From the NCBI GenBank assembly GCA_023450615.1, contig JAEXGT010000040.1, positions 1 to 18,940 on the forward strand: a stretch of DNA of 18,940 nucleotides. The letters run 5' to 3'. Under the pieces are notes generated by a model that had not been told where the DNA came from, did no database searches, and was given only the letters and a program-made list of their open reading frames with translations. This stretch comes from Pseudomonadota bacterium (lineage in GTDB: Bacteria; Pseudomonadota; Alphaproteobacteria; Rhizobiales; Beijerinckiaceae). Position 1 is the first letter of the stretch, and each line of letters starts with the position of its first letter. A program made the translations under genes and the position numbers. Positions 1 through 7,338 of the stretch are shown here, in pieces.

Positions 1-990
1 CTCGTAACCCTGGCTGTCGACGATGGTCCATTGCCTCAGGGCATTGGCGCGGCTGTCGAAACGGATGGTGATCTTGGAGGTGCCGCCGAGGGTCGCGCTG
101 TCGTCGAAGCTCACCGTAATCATGCCGTCACGCCCGATCTGCACGTCGCGGACCTTGGTGTCCCGCGCAAGATCCACGTTGTCCTGCACCAGGAACTTCA
201 GGGGCGTCTGGCCGACGGGATAGACGTCGTTGGTCCCGAGCTTCTTGTCCCGGATCGCCACGTTGCGGCCATCGGAGACGATCTCGAGCGCGCTCGGGGG
301 CGCATAGGCGAAATGCAGCTGTCCCGGGCGGCGGACAGAAAGCGTGCCCTCGACCTGCTGGCCGTTGGGGTTCTTCTGCACGAAATAGGCGGACATGGTG
401 TCCATGGCGTTGAAATAGGCATTCACCCGCTCGAGAGCCGCGGCCGGAGATGTGGGATTCGGCGGGGAAACAGGCGTAGCTGCGGCATTTGCAGCCGAGA
501 CGGGCGTAGGCGTCGGCGCAGCCTGAGCCGGAGTCGAGCGGGCAGGCTTGGGAGGCTCCGCCGCCTTCACTGGCGCTGGCTTGGGAGCCGGTTCCGGCTG
601 AGGAGCCGGCGCGGCAGGTGCGGGCGCTGCCTGCTTCACCTCAGGCGCGGCGGAAGCTGGCTTGGGGGCTGGCTTGGGCGCGGCAACCGGCTGCGGTTTG
701 GGCTGAGTGGCCTGCTGCCGAACGGGGGGGGTCGGTTTCGGTACGGCCGCCGCCTTGGGCTTTGCAGGTGCCGCCGGTTCCGGGGCTTGAGCCGCAGCAG
801 CCGGCGCGGCAGGAGCTGGGTCCGCTGCCTGCGGCTGGGCTGCGGGAGCGCCCTGCCCCTGATTGGGTTTGAAGATACCGTCGAGGAACCGGGTCAGCGG
901 GTCAGGCGACCGTTGCTGGGCGCCGACCGGCGAGACAAACGCCAGCAGGAGGACAAGACCGGAGGCAAGACGCAAAGACTTCTTGAGCAT
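1..990 (-). CDS. lolA: Outer-membrane lipoprotein carrier LolA (C-terminus cut by window edge)
   Basis: Periplasmic chaperone that carries lipoproteins from the LolCDE transporter to the outer membrane. Reading the minus strand from the ATG at 990 gives 330 codons with no stop, so the 3' end lies outside the window. Residues 1-24 form a signal peptide (MLKKS start, Leu/Val core, cleavage after P-V-G-A). Residues ~42-183 are an Ala/Pro/Lys/Gln-rich low-complexity linker. The LolA beta-fold begins near residue 186 (LERVNAYFNAMDTMSAYF) and shows family-like stretches such as GTLSVRRPGQLHFAY and ALEIVSDGRNVAIRD. LolA proteins are usually about 200 residues, so the linker is an unusual addition. 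No clear ribosome-binding site is visible before the ATG. The 351-codon plus-strand ORF across the same DNA is an Arg/Gly-rich shadow. The family call is fairly secure; the linker's role is unknown. Confidence 0.85.
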   Translation of the reverse strand, partial: MLKKSLRLASGLVLLLAFVSPVGAQQRSPDPLTRFLDGIFKPNQGQGAPAAQPQAADPAPAAPAAAAQAPEPAAPAKPKAAAVPKPTPPVRQQATQPKPQPVAAPKPAPKPASAAPEVKQAAPAPAAPAPQPEPAPKPAPVKAAEPPKPARSTPAQAAPTPTPVSAANAAATPVSPPNPTSPAAALERVNAYFNAMDTMSAYFVQKNPNGQQVEGTLSVRRPGQLHFAYAPPSALEIVSDGRNVAIRDKKLGTNDVYPVGQTPLKFLVQDNVDLARDTKVRDVQIGRDGMITVSFDDSATLGGTSKITIRFDSRANALRQWTIVDSQGYE

Positions 991-1153
991 GGCTCGACTG
1001 CAAACCCGATAAACAACAAATGTCCGCCCGGGCAGGAAACCGCAAACCGTGACGGTCCCGCCTTATCGCGTCGATTAGAGGCTTAATGAAGGCGGAACTT
1101 GCAGGCGAAAGCGAGTCGCGTCCAGGGAGCGACGGAGGCTATGCACGCCTCAA

Positions 1154-1684
1154 TCACGCGGCATTGGCGTATTCGTCGTCCTCGTCACGCTCAATCTGGC
1201 GCACTGGGGCGGGCTTCGGCTTGGCCGCGCGGGGGCGGGACTGGCGCTTCTTCTTGGCGGGTTTCTTGGCCCCCGTGCCTTTCCACCAACCCTGCCAGCT
1301 CCAGGCGCCCGGGCCTGTGATCAGGTAGAACAGAAGTCCCGAGAGCACGCCGAGATTGGCGAGAAACTGGGCCTGCTCCCCCTGGCGGGTCAGGCCGCCA
1401 TATTCCCAGAACCGGTGCAGGGCTCCGGTGGTGATCACAAGCGCCGCCACCAGGACGGAGGCGCTGATACGTGGAGTAACCCCGAGAATGAGCGCGAGCG
1501 GGGCGACGATCTCGATGACCACGATGGCGGTCGCCACGATGTCCCCATAGGGGACACCCTTCATAGTGAGAGAGACCGCGAAACCCGAAATATTCGAGAG
1601 CCGCGCGATGGCTGGCGGCAGGAAGCAGACGGCGAGGAGAAGCCGGTTCAGCAGCAGGATTCCGTTCGTCGCGCCAGCATTCAT
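1154..1684 (-). CDS. DoxX-family membrane protein
   Basis: A 176-residue protein with the four-helix layout of the DoxX family: a helix at ~8-27, a second around 45-66 (IVATAIVVIEIVAPLALILG), a third at ~72-90 and a fourth at ~108-124. A highly charged Lys/Arg/Pro C-terminal tail (~138-176) follows, containing KKPAKKKR and ending in a DEDDEY acidic patch. The start ATG at 1684 has a strong Shine-Dalgarno (AGGAGAGG) about 7 nt upstream. DoxX relatives are inner-membrane proteins of mostly unknown role, some linked to redox or thiosulfate metabolism; nothing here shows the substrate. It sits on the same strand between galE (113 nt upstream) and lolA (163 nt downstream), and no functional link is apparent. 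The basic tail is longer than in minimal DoxX proteins. Confidence 0.8.
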   Translation of the reverse strand: MNAGATNGILLLNRLLLAVCFLPPAIARLSNISGFAVSLTMKGVPYGDIVATAIVVIEIVAPLALILGVTPRISASVLVAALVITTGALHRFWEYGGLTRQGEQAQFLANLGVLSGLLFYLITGPGAWSWQGWWKGTGAKKPAKKKRQSRPRAAKPKPAPVRQIERDEDDEYANAA

Positions 1685-1797
1685 GATCGCCCCTCTCCTC
1701 TTCGGCCGGGCCCGGAATCGCAGGGCCGCGGCTCCTTCTATGAGGCAGAGGTTCTTAACCTGTTCTTATCGCGCCGGACTTGTCCAAGCCAGATCGG

Positions 1798-2790
1798 TCA
1801 GAGCTTCAGGTTTCTCTCACGCAGCATGTTTTCCCATCGCAGGGTGTGCTCCACGATGGTGTCGAGATCATCATGCCGAGGCTGCCAGTTGAGCGTGGAC
1901 CGGATGCGGCTTGAATCGGCCACGATGGTGGTCGGATCGCCGTCGCGCCGTGGCCCGATTTGCGCCTCAACCGGGCGGCCTGAGACCTTACGGACCGTGT
2001 CGATCACCTCCGACACGGAATAGCCGTGCCCATAGCCGCAATTCACCACCAGGCTCTCGCCGCCCGCGCCCAGATATTCCAGCGCCTGCATATGGGCCGA
2101 GATCAGATCGCTCACATGGATGTAGTCGCGGATGCAGGTGCCATCCGGCGTCGGATAGTCCGTGCCGTAGACTTCCATATGGGAGCGCATGCCGAGCGCC
2201 GTCTGCACCGCAACCTTGATGAGATGGGTCGCGTTGGCGGTGGATTGGCCGTGCCGCATGGCGGGATCCGCCCCCGCCACATTGAAGTAGCGCAGGACCA
2301 CGAAGCGCATGTCGTGGGCCGCCGCCACATCCTTCAGCATCATCTCGGTCAGGAGCTTGGAGCTTCCATAGGGAGAGAGAGGCGCCAAAGGCGCATCCTC
2401 GACGAGAGGCTTGTCGGATGCGTTTCCATACACCGCCGCCGTGGAGGAAAATACGAAGGTCTTGATCCCCGCCGCCACGGCTGCCGCCAGGAGGGAGCGG
2501 CTCTTGACGGTGTTGTTCAGATAATAGCCAAGAGGATCGCGCACCGATTCCGGCACGACGAGCTTTGCTGCGAAATGCACGATCGCGTCGATGGAATGCG
2601 CCCGCAGGGTCTGAAGCATCAGCTCGTAATCGCCGATGTCACCGACGACCAGCGGCACATCCTCCGGGACGGACCAGCGAAAGCCCGTCGTGAGATTGTC
2701 GAATACCACGGGCTTGTGCCCCGCATCGCGCAGAGCCAGCACCATATGACCGCCGATATAGCCGGCTCCCCCAGTCACCAATACGTTCAC
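1798..2790 (-). CDS. galE: UDP-glucose 4-epimerase
   Basis: Interconverts UDP-glucose and UDP-galactose in the cytoplasm, supplying galactose for surface polysaccharides. The protein has 330 residues, typical for GalE. It is an extended short-chain dehydrogenase: NAD-binding GGAGYIGGH at residues 7-15, the SST triad region at 115-117 (FSSTAAVYG), and the catalytic pair Y141/K145 in SPYGSSK. The substrate-domain stretch GTCIRDYIHVSDL is also present. The start is GTG at 2790, since the frame gives no better ATG; a GAGG ribosome-binding site lies about 8 nt upstream. It is divergent from the small membrane gene at 2902 and shares a 111-bp promoter region with it. No other polysaccharide genes adjoin. 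The closely related epimerases for UDP-GlcNAc or UDP-glucuronate are less likely alternatives. Confidence 0.93.
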   Translation of the reverse strand: MNVLVTGGAGYIGGHMVLALRDAGHKPVVFDNLTTGFRWSVPEDVPLVVGDIGDYELMLQTLRAHSIDAIVHFAAKLVVPESVRDPLGYYLNNTVKSRSLLAAAVAAGIKTFVFSSTAAVYGNASDKPLVEDAPLAPLSPYGSSKLLTEMMLKDVAAAHDMRFVVLRYFNVAGADPAMRHGQSTANATHLIKVAVQTALGMRSHMEVYGTDYPTPDGTCIRDYIHVSDLISAHMQALEYLGAGGESLVVNCGYGHGYSVSEVIDTVRKVSGRPVEAQIGPRRDGDPTTIVADSSRIRSTLNWQPRHDDLDTIVEHTLRWENMLRERNLKL

Positions 2791-2842
2791 GCTATAGCCT
2801 CACTGACCTTTGCACCATGGTGGCTCTAAAGGCTCTGGATTT

Positions 2843-2859
2843 CCAGCACAACCTGCTGG
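2843..2859. promoter_or_regulatory. Hairpin in the galE / small membrane gene divergent region
   Basis: CCAGCA-CAACC-TGCTGG is a perfect 6-bp inverted repeat in the 111-bp gap between two divergent genes. It could be an operator or a 5'-UTR hairpin. No T-tract follows on either strand, so it is not an obvious terminator. I could not assign convincing -35/-10 boxes for either gene. Confidence 0.3.
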
Positions 2860-2901
2860 CAATAAGGATAGGACAGGCTGCAATTTCTGAGAGGGTGCCC
2901 A

Positions 2902-3210
2902 ATGAACGGACGAACGGAATATTGGTGGGTCCATCACGATTCCCAAATTCAGCCCGCCGAGGTTGGATTTGTCGGCGGGATCCCCGTGCATTTCCGTTTC
3001 ATCGGCACCGAAGGCCGCATTCGGGCAGAAGCCGCCGAGCTGATCGAGCGCCTGCCCGCTCCGCCGGTCCCGGTCTTCAAGCCTCAAGCCACCAGCGCAG
3101 CCCCGCCTGCGAAGCCGCAGAAATCCGGCTCCTGGCTGTGGTTCATCGGTATTCTGCTCCTGATCTTCGTCGCCCAATGCTCGGGCCCGATTTTCGATGC
3201 GATCAAGTGA
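2902..3210 (+). CDS. Hypothetical small membrane-anchored protein
   Basis: A 102-residue protein I do not recognise. Residues 1-55 are soluble and contain WWVHHDS, GFVGGIPVHFRFIG and a short acidic helix (EAAELIERLP). A Pro/Ala-rich linker spans ~53-73, and one hydrophobic helix at ~77-92 (SWLWFIGILLLIFVAQ) lies close to the C-terminus, so it is probably a tail-anchored or single-pass protein. The start ATG at 2902 has a good purine-rich ribosome-binding site (GAGAGGG, 2889-2895). The ORF opens on its own strand with no shadowing real gene, and its composition is protein-like. It is divergent from galE and is followed by the glycine riboswitch region. No function is proposed. Confidence 0.65.
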   Translation: MNGRTEYWWVHHDSQIQPAEVGFVGGIPVHFRFIGTEGRIRAEAAELIERLPAPPVPVFKPQATSAAPPAKPQKSGSWLWFIGILLLIFVAQCSGPIFDAIK

Positions 3211-3320
3211 AGGACAGGAAGAAGCGTCCCACCGGCAGTTGAAGCCTTCTTAGCCTGGGTAACGGCGGAGCCGCTCTCCCCAACACAATTCCGCCACGAA
3301 CACCGCTAGATTGACCTGCG

Positions 3321-3398
3321 CAATGAGCGGGAGAGAGCCAGCGTGCTGGCCGCCGAAGGAGCAACTGCCCCGGAAACTCTCAGGCACCCAGGACCGCT
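3321..3398 (+). ncRNA. Glycine riboswitch, aptamer 1
   Basis: The first half of a tandem glycine riboswitch. The conserved core is plain: GGGAGAGAGCC at 3329-3339, CGCCGAAGGAGCAAC at 3351-3365 and GGAAACTCTCAGGCA at 3372-3386, followed by GGACCGCT. P1 pairs AGCGG (3326-3330) with CCGCT (3394-3398). A GCCA/TGGC hairpin (3337-3350) forms the variable arm. In the known family, glycine binding alters expression of the gene downstream. Here the downstream gene is not a glycine gene. Confidence 0.93.
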
Positions 3399-3410
3399 TC
3401 CTTGCGCCAA

Positions 3411-3505
3411 ACTCTGAAAAGTGGAGCTTTGTGCTCCCGCCCATGGTGAAAGTCGCGTTGCCTGCCGGCGGCACGATGAAACTCTCAGGCCAATGACAGA
3501 GGGGG
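3411..3505 (+). ncRNA. Glycine riboswitch, aptamer 2
   Basis: The second aptamer starts 12 nt after the first. P1 pairs CTCTG (3412-3416) with CAGAG (3497-3501). The diagnostic 3' core GATGAAACTCTCAGGC lies at 3475-3490, and GGAGC/GCTCC (3423-3427 / 3433-3437) makes a side hairpin. The 5' core is more diverged than in aptamer 1 (CGCCCATGGTGAAAGTC in place of CGCCGAAGGAGCAA), as is common for second aptamers. The P1 3' strand merges into a purine run (CAGAGGGGG, 3497-3505) that could serve as a ribosome-binding site for the ATG at 3519, although 13 nt is a long spacing. Confidence 0.85.
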
Positions 3506-3518
3506 CTCCGCCGCAGCC

Positions 3519-3701
3519 ATGCCTGCGGAAACGCTATGGAGCCTGACCGATGCCCTTATCTCGAATTCTTCAGTATCGTTATTCACGTTGTTCGCGGCGG
3601 CAGGGAAAGGCTCTGCCATAGCGCCCCCAACGCTGACGCGAATCGTGTTCCCGAACACGGTTGACCGTATCCGCGTCGCGCCCTGCTGCTCCGCCCCATG
3701 A
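3519..3701 (+). CDS. Doubtful 60-aa ORF behind the glycine riboswitch
   Basis: The first ORF after the riboswitch, 60 codons, with the purine run AGAGGGGG 13 nt ahead of its ATG. The product has a short hydrophobic stretch (SSVSLFTLFAAAG, ~17-29) and no motif I recognise; it resembles neither GcvT/GcvH/GcvP nor a glycine transporter. It could be a leader peptide, the decayed start of a lost target gene, or chance. A second short plus-strand ORF (from ATG 3550, 23 codons) overlaps it in another frame. Only its position argues for it. Confidence 0.2.
   Translation: MPAETLWSLTDALISNSSVSLFTLFAAAGKGSAIAPPTLTRIVFPNTVDRIRVAPCCSAP
3644..3659. promoter_or_regulatory. Palindrome CGTGTTC-CC-GAACACG
   Basis: A perfect 7-bp inverted repeat with a 2-nt centre, lying between the riboswitch and the PBP gene. 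The geometry suits a dimeric repressor site rather than an RNA hairpin. It does not match the alphaproteobacterial LexA direct repeat (GAAC-N7-GAAC). No protein is assigned. Confidence 0.3.
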
Positions 3702-3748
3702 CCTGACATCGCGTGCATCGCCGATGCGCGTAGGGCTGCCCGTTTGCC

Positions 3749-3782
3749 GGGCGTCCGTGCGCGTCTGCGCGTCAGGACGCCC
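3749..3782. terminator. Strong hairpin upstream of the PBP gene (terminator-like, no T-tract)
   Basis: GGGCGTCC (3749-3756) pairs perfectly with GGACGCCC (3775-3782). Inside, GCGC pairs with GCGC around a GTCT loop. A smaller hairpin, GCCCG-tttgc-CGGGC (3738-3752), overlaps it and would compete. No U-run follows on either strand, so it may be a factor-dependent terminator, a processing site or an attenuator. It would sit between any riboswitch transcript and the PBP start at 3876. Confidence 0.4.
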
Positions 3783-3875
3783 AGGCGGCAGCATCGGCCT
3801 GTGACTTCGTCCTCCTCATCATCGAGCGGGTTCTTCGCATGAGCGCAAGACCTCGCTTGGATCCGAGTGATCACC

Positions 3876-6293
3876 ATGCGCTACGTTCTTCGCTTCTTCG
3901 GCTTTGCCACGACACTCGCCTCGCTCATCATGATCAGCGGTGCCCTCGCCGCAGGACTCCTTTTGTGGCGGCTCTCCGCCGATCTGCCCGATCATGCGGA
4001 ACTCGCGCGCTACGAGCCTGCGACGACCACGCGCCTGCATGCCGCCGATGGTAGGATCATCGCGGAATATGCGCGCGAGAACCGGCTGTACCTTCCCCTG
4101 TCGTCCGTTCCGCAACGGATCGTTGCCGCCTTTCTGTCAGCCGAAGACAGGCATTTCTACGAACATAACGGCATCGACCCTAAAGGCATCGGACGCGCAT
4201 TGCTCGCCAACCTCGCCAGCGACGCGAGCCGCCCTCAGGGGGCTTCTACGATCACCCAGCAGGTCGCCAAGAACCTGCTGCTGTCGCGGGAACAGACCTA
4301 TAGCCGCAAGATCAAGGAGGTTCTTCTCGCCTTCCGGATCGAGGAAACCTTCAGCAAGGACCGGATCCTCGAACTCTATCTCAACGAGATTTATTTCGGC
4401 ATGGGCCATTACGGCATCGCTGCCGCCGCGCTGGGCTATTTCGACAAATCCGTACATGAGTTGGACCTCGCCGAGGCCGCCTACCTTGCCGCTCTCCCCA
4501 AGGGGCCGAACAACTATCATCCCCTGCGCCAGCCCGAGGCAGCGATGACCCGCCGCAACTGGGTTCTGGAGCGGATGGCAGCCAACGGCTACATCGGGCA
4601 GGACGAGGCCGAGGTGGCCATGGAAGAGCCATTGGTCGTCAGTCCGCGCTCGGTGTCCCCGCACGAAGCCCAGGCTGGTTACTTCGCCGAGGAAGTGAGG
4701 CGGGAGCTTGCCAACCGCTATGGCGAGGCCAAGCTCTACGAGGGCGGACTTTCGGTCCGCACGACGCTCGACCCCAAGATGCAGGCAGCGGCCCGCAAGA
4801 GCCTCGTCGATGGCTTGGTCCGTTTCGACGAAGCCCGGGGCTGGCGTGGAACCGAGACCCGTCTCGCCTCCGTCGAAGGAGACTGGGGCGCGAGGCTCGC
4901 CGAGCTGCCCGCCCTCGAGGACATTCACCCATGGCGGCAGGCCGTGGTGCTCGCCATCGATGCCAAGAGTGCCCGCATCGGCCTGAGGCCGGACCGAGGC
5001 CCTGGCGGCGCCATCGAGCCCGCACGGCGCACCGGATGGGTTACGGGCCAGGGCATTCGCTGGACGCGCAAGAGCCGCGTGAAAGACATCCTGCGCGTCG
5101 GCGACGTCATCCATGTCGAGCCACTCGGAAAAACTCCCGGCCAATACCGGCTGCGGCAGATCCCCGAAATTTCCGGAGCTCTGGTGGCCCTTGAACCGGA
5201 CACCGGGCGTATCCGCGCCATGGTCGGCGGCTTCTCGTTCAGCCAGAACGAGTTCAATCGCGTCACCCAGGCTTGGCGTCAGCCCGGCTCGACGTTCAAG
5301 GCGCTCGTCTACGCGGCGGCCCTGGACAACGGCTACACGCCCTCCAGCCTCATTCTCGATGCGCCCTTGTCCATCGGCCAGGGCCCCGGACAGGCGCCCT
5401 GGTCGCCCAGCAACCATAATGGTCGCTATGACGGGCCATCCACACTGCGCATGGGGCTGGAGCGATCAAAGAACGTGATGACGGTCCGGCTTGCCCGGGA
5501 TATCGGCATGCCGATTATCACCGATTACACGCGCCGCCTCGGCGTTCAGGACGATCTCCCGCCTCTGCTCGCGATGGCCCTGGGAGCCGGCGAGACGACG
5601 GTGCTTCGGATGACGACGGCCTATGCGATGTTCGTCAACGGGGGCCGCTATATCCGCCCGACCATGATCGAGCACATTCAGGACCGGTACGGCAAAACCA
5701 TCTTTCGCCACGACCGGCGGACCTGCATCGGCTGTCAGGCCCCCGCATGGCGCAATCAGGCGGCTCCCCGGCTCGCGGGCGAGGTGGAGCAGGTCATAGA
5801 CCCCTTGAGCGCCTACCAGGTGACATCCCTTCTGGAAGGCGTCGTCGAGCGCACCCTGCCCCGCGTGTTCTCCGGCTTCGACCGCCCGCTCGCGGGCAAG
5901 ACCGGCACGACGAACGATGCCAAGGATCTCTGGTTCGTAGGCTCCACACCGGAACTCGCCGTCGGCGTGTTCCTCGGCTACGACCGGCCCCGCTCACTCG
6001 GCAAGTCGGCCTATGGCTCCGTTCACGCCGCGCCCATCGTCCGCGCCTTTCTGGACCGGGCGCTCGCGGGCAAGCCGCCGACGGCCTTCCGGGTTCCCGC
6101 AGGGATCAAGCTGATCCCCGTGGACCCTTACACCGGCGAGCGCAGACCGTCCGGCCAAGGCGCGATCCTGGAGGCGTTCAAGCCGGGCACCGAGCCGCCA
6201 TTCGCGAAACCTGCTCCGGTCGCCGAACAGGAACCATCCGGCATCCCGGCCCAGGAAGCCTATGCCCCCGCATGGCCCTCTTACATCCGCTGA
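3876..6293 (+). CDS. Class A penicillin-binding protein 1A (bifunctional transglycosylase/transpeptidase)
   Basis: Polymerises lipid II glycan strands and cross-links peptidoglycan in the periplasm. 805 residues from ATG 3876; a GTG at 3867 would add three. One N-terminal membrane anchor spans ~8-30. The GT51 transglycosylase domain (~50-230) shows the catalytic Glu in AEDRHFYEH (about E90), GASTITQQVAKNL, and the RKIKEVLLAFRIE and ELYLNEIYFG blocks. An OB-like linker domain lies around 310-400. The transpeptidase carries S-T-F-K with the nucleophile near S472 (PGSTFK), S-K-N near 531 and K-T-G-T near 675. The tail is Pro/Ala-rich. The length suits PBP1A (~800). ATG 3876 is preferred because MRYVLRFFGF resembles family starts; GAGTGA five nt upstream is a weak ribosome-binding site. 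Upstream lie an orphan glycine riboswitch and a hairpin. Confidence 0.93.
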   Translation: MRYVLRFFGFATTLASLIMISGALAAGLLLWRLSADLPDHAELARYEPATTTRLHAADGRIIAEYARENRLYLPLSSVPQRIVAAFLSAEDRHFYEHNGIDPKGIGRALLANLASDASRPQGASTITQQVAKNLLLSREQTYSRKIKEVLLAFRIEETFSKDRILELYLNEIYFGMGHYGIAAAALGYFDKSVHELDLAEAAYLAALPKGPNNYHPLRQPEAAMTRRNWVLERMAANGYIGQDEAEVAMEEPLVVSPRSVSPHEAQAGYFAEEVRRELANRYGEAKLYEGGLSVRTTLDPKMQAAARKSLVDGLVRFDEARGWRGTETRLASVEGDWGARLAELPALEDIHPWRQAVVLAIDAKSARIGLRPDRGPGGAIEPARRTGWVTGQGIRWTRKSRVKDILRVGDVIHVEPLGKTPGQYRLRQIPEISGALVALEPDTGRIRAMVGGFSFSQNEFNRVTQAWRQPGSTFKALVYAAALDNGYTPSSLILDAPLSIGQGPGQAPWSPSNHNGRYDGPSTLRMGLERSKNVMTVRLARDIGMPIITDYTRRLGVQDDLPPLLAMALGAGETTVLRMTTAYAMFVNGGRYIRPTMIEHIQDRYGKTIFRHDRRTCIGCQAPAWRNQAAPRLAGEVEQVIDPLSAYQVTSLLEGVVERTLPRVFSGFDRPLAGKTGTTNDAKDLWFVGSTPELAVGVFLGYDRPRSLGKSAYGSVHAAPIVRAFLDRALAGKPPTAFRVPAGIKLIPVDPYTGERRPSGQGAILEAFKPGTEPPFAKPAPVAEQEPSGIPAQEAYAPAWPSYIR

Positions 6294-6313
6294 TACCACG
6301 ATGGCACGATACC

Positions 6314-6327
6314 CGCTTGCGCAAGCG
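6314..6327. repeat. Perfect 14-bp palindrome CGCTTGCGCAAGCG
   Basis: Lies 20 nt after the PBP stop codon and is followed by an AT-rich stretch (GTTATTTATT). As RNA it could fold into a short stem-loop and may help end PBP transcription, or it may be a protein site. The lack of a natural loop and of a true T-run keeps confidence low. Confidence 0.3.
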
Positions 6328-6413
6328 CCACGTTATTTATTCCCGTCGATCCTTGACGAACCGCGCGGCCTGCCGGAAACCTTCGGCCTCCGGATCGGGG
6401 CGGATTTTGCGCC

Positions 6414-7094
6414 ATGATCCTGTCAACACTCATGGATTCCCGACCGATGTTCGACACTTTTGCCGCCCTGCTCGACTGGTTCGGGATCGTCATCTTCGCC
6501 ACGACCGGGGCGCTGGTCGCCTCTCGTAAGCAGATGGATATCGTGGGTTTCGTGCTGCTCGGCACGGCAACCGGGATCGGCGGCGGGACCATCCGCGATA
6601 CGCTCATCAATGCACTTCCGGTCTTCTGGGTGCGGGAGCCCGCCTATCTGGTCACCTGCATCCTGGTCTCCTGCGCGGCTTTCTTCCTCGCGCATATCCC
6701 CCAGTCGCGGCTCAAACTGCTGCTGTGGTTCGATGCCGTCGGCATGGCTTTGTTCGCGGTGACCGGCGCCGAGAAGGCCCTTCTGGCGGAGACAGCCCCC
6801 ATCGTCGCCGTCGCCATGGGCGTGATCACAGCCACCTTCGGCGGCATCGTCAGGGATATTCTGGGCGGCGAGAGCCCGGTCATCCTCAGCCGTGAGATCT
6901 ACGTGTCGGCGGCGCTCGGCGGCGCGGCCATCTTCGTCGCCTTGGCATTCGTCGGGATCTCTCGCGAATACGCGCTCGCGAGTGGTTTCCTGGCGGCGTT
7001 TGCGATCCGGGCCGCGGCGCTGCGGTGGGACTGGTCCCTGCCGCGCTACAAGCCGCGCCCCGGCCGGACACGGGACGAGATCGAAACCCGTTGA
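6414..7094 (+). CDS. TRIC/UPF0126-family membrane protein (YadS/YicG-like)
   Basis: A 226-residue integral membrane protein with about seven helices built from two homologous halves, each carrying the family's glycine-rich Arg-Asp motif: GIGGGTIRD at 54-62 and TFGGIVRD at 141-148, the latter followed by ILGGESP. Bacterial members of this family are related to trimeric intracellular cation channels and conduct monovalent cations; an amino-acid (glycine) transport role has been suggested for some YadS/YicG-like proteins. The second possibility is of interest because a glycine riboswitch lies upstream, though the PBP gene stands between. Start: ATG 6414 is the first in frame; ATG 6432 or 6447 (MFDTFAALLDWFG, closer to typical family N-termini) is equally possible, and no ribosome-binding site decides it. 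It follows the PBP by 120 bp and precedes the antiporter operon. Confidence 0.85.
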   Translation: MILSTLMDSRPMFDTFAALLDWFGIVIFATTGALVASRKQMDIVGFVLLGTATGIGGGTIRDTLINALPVFWVREPAYLVTCILVSCAAFFLAHIPQSRLKLLLWFDAVGMALFAVTGAEKALLAETAPIVAVAMGVITATFGGIVRDILGGESPVILSREIYVSAALGGAAIFVALAFVGISREYALASGFLAAFAIRAAALRWDWSLPRYKPRPGRTRDEIETR

Positions 7095-7243
7095 TTCAAC
7101 GGACCTCGTTACCCCTCAATCGCGTTGGCGCCAATGGCGCGGCGAAGCCTTTGCATTGCCTCCGATTCAGGCGGAGTCAGCCATCAGGACAATCCAGCCC
7201 TCTCCTTCCTCTACTTTCGTGTAAATTTTCTCGTGTCCGGTCC

Positions 7244-7272
7244 TTGCGTCAGGGCACTAATGTCAACCATAT
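7244..7272 (+). promoter_or_regulatory. Candidate promoter of the pha operon
   Basis: TTGCGT (7244-7249), a 17-nt spacer and CCATAT (7267-7272) fit the alphaproteobacterial housekeeping pattern (CTTGAC-N17-CTATAT) moderately. This would give a leader of about 60 nt before the ATG at 7339. The rest of the 244-bp gap holds the palindrome TTGGCGCCAA (7125-7134) and an AT-rich stretch near 7215-7232. No riboswitch was recognised in it. Confidence 0.3.
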
Positions 7273-7338
7273 TGGGCGAGATAAGCCCCAATTTCGGAGT
7301 TCCATCCGCACTTCCCGTCTGGAAGGAGACATTCATTC

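Noticed and set aside
31..1086. 351-codon plus-strand ORF
   Set aside because: Arg/Gly/Leu-rich low-complexity product antisense to the Ala/Pro-rich lolA linker; the minus strand encodes a clear LolA.
2026..2829. 267-codon plus-strand ORF
   Set aside because: Antisense shadow of galE; His/Arg-rich with no motif.
3311..3339. TTGACC at 3311-3316 as a -35 box
   Set aside because: It lies at the edge of the riboswitch, and no matching -10 lies 16-18 nt downstream outside the aptamer core.
3485..3877. 130-codon minus-strand ORF
   Set aside because: No ribosome-binding site, Arg/Ala-rich, and it overlaps the riboswitch 3' end and the intergenic hairpins.
4137..5417. 426-codon minus-strand ORF
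   Set aside because: Antisense to the PBP transglycosylase/transpeptidase domains, typical of high-GC shadow frames.
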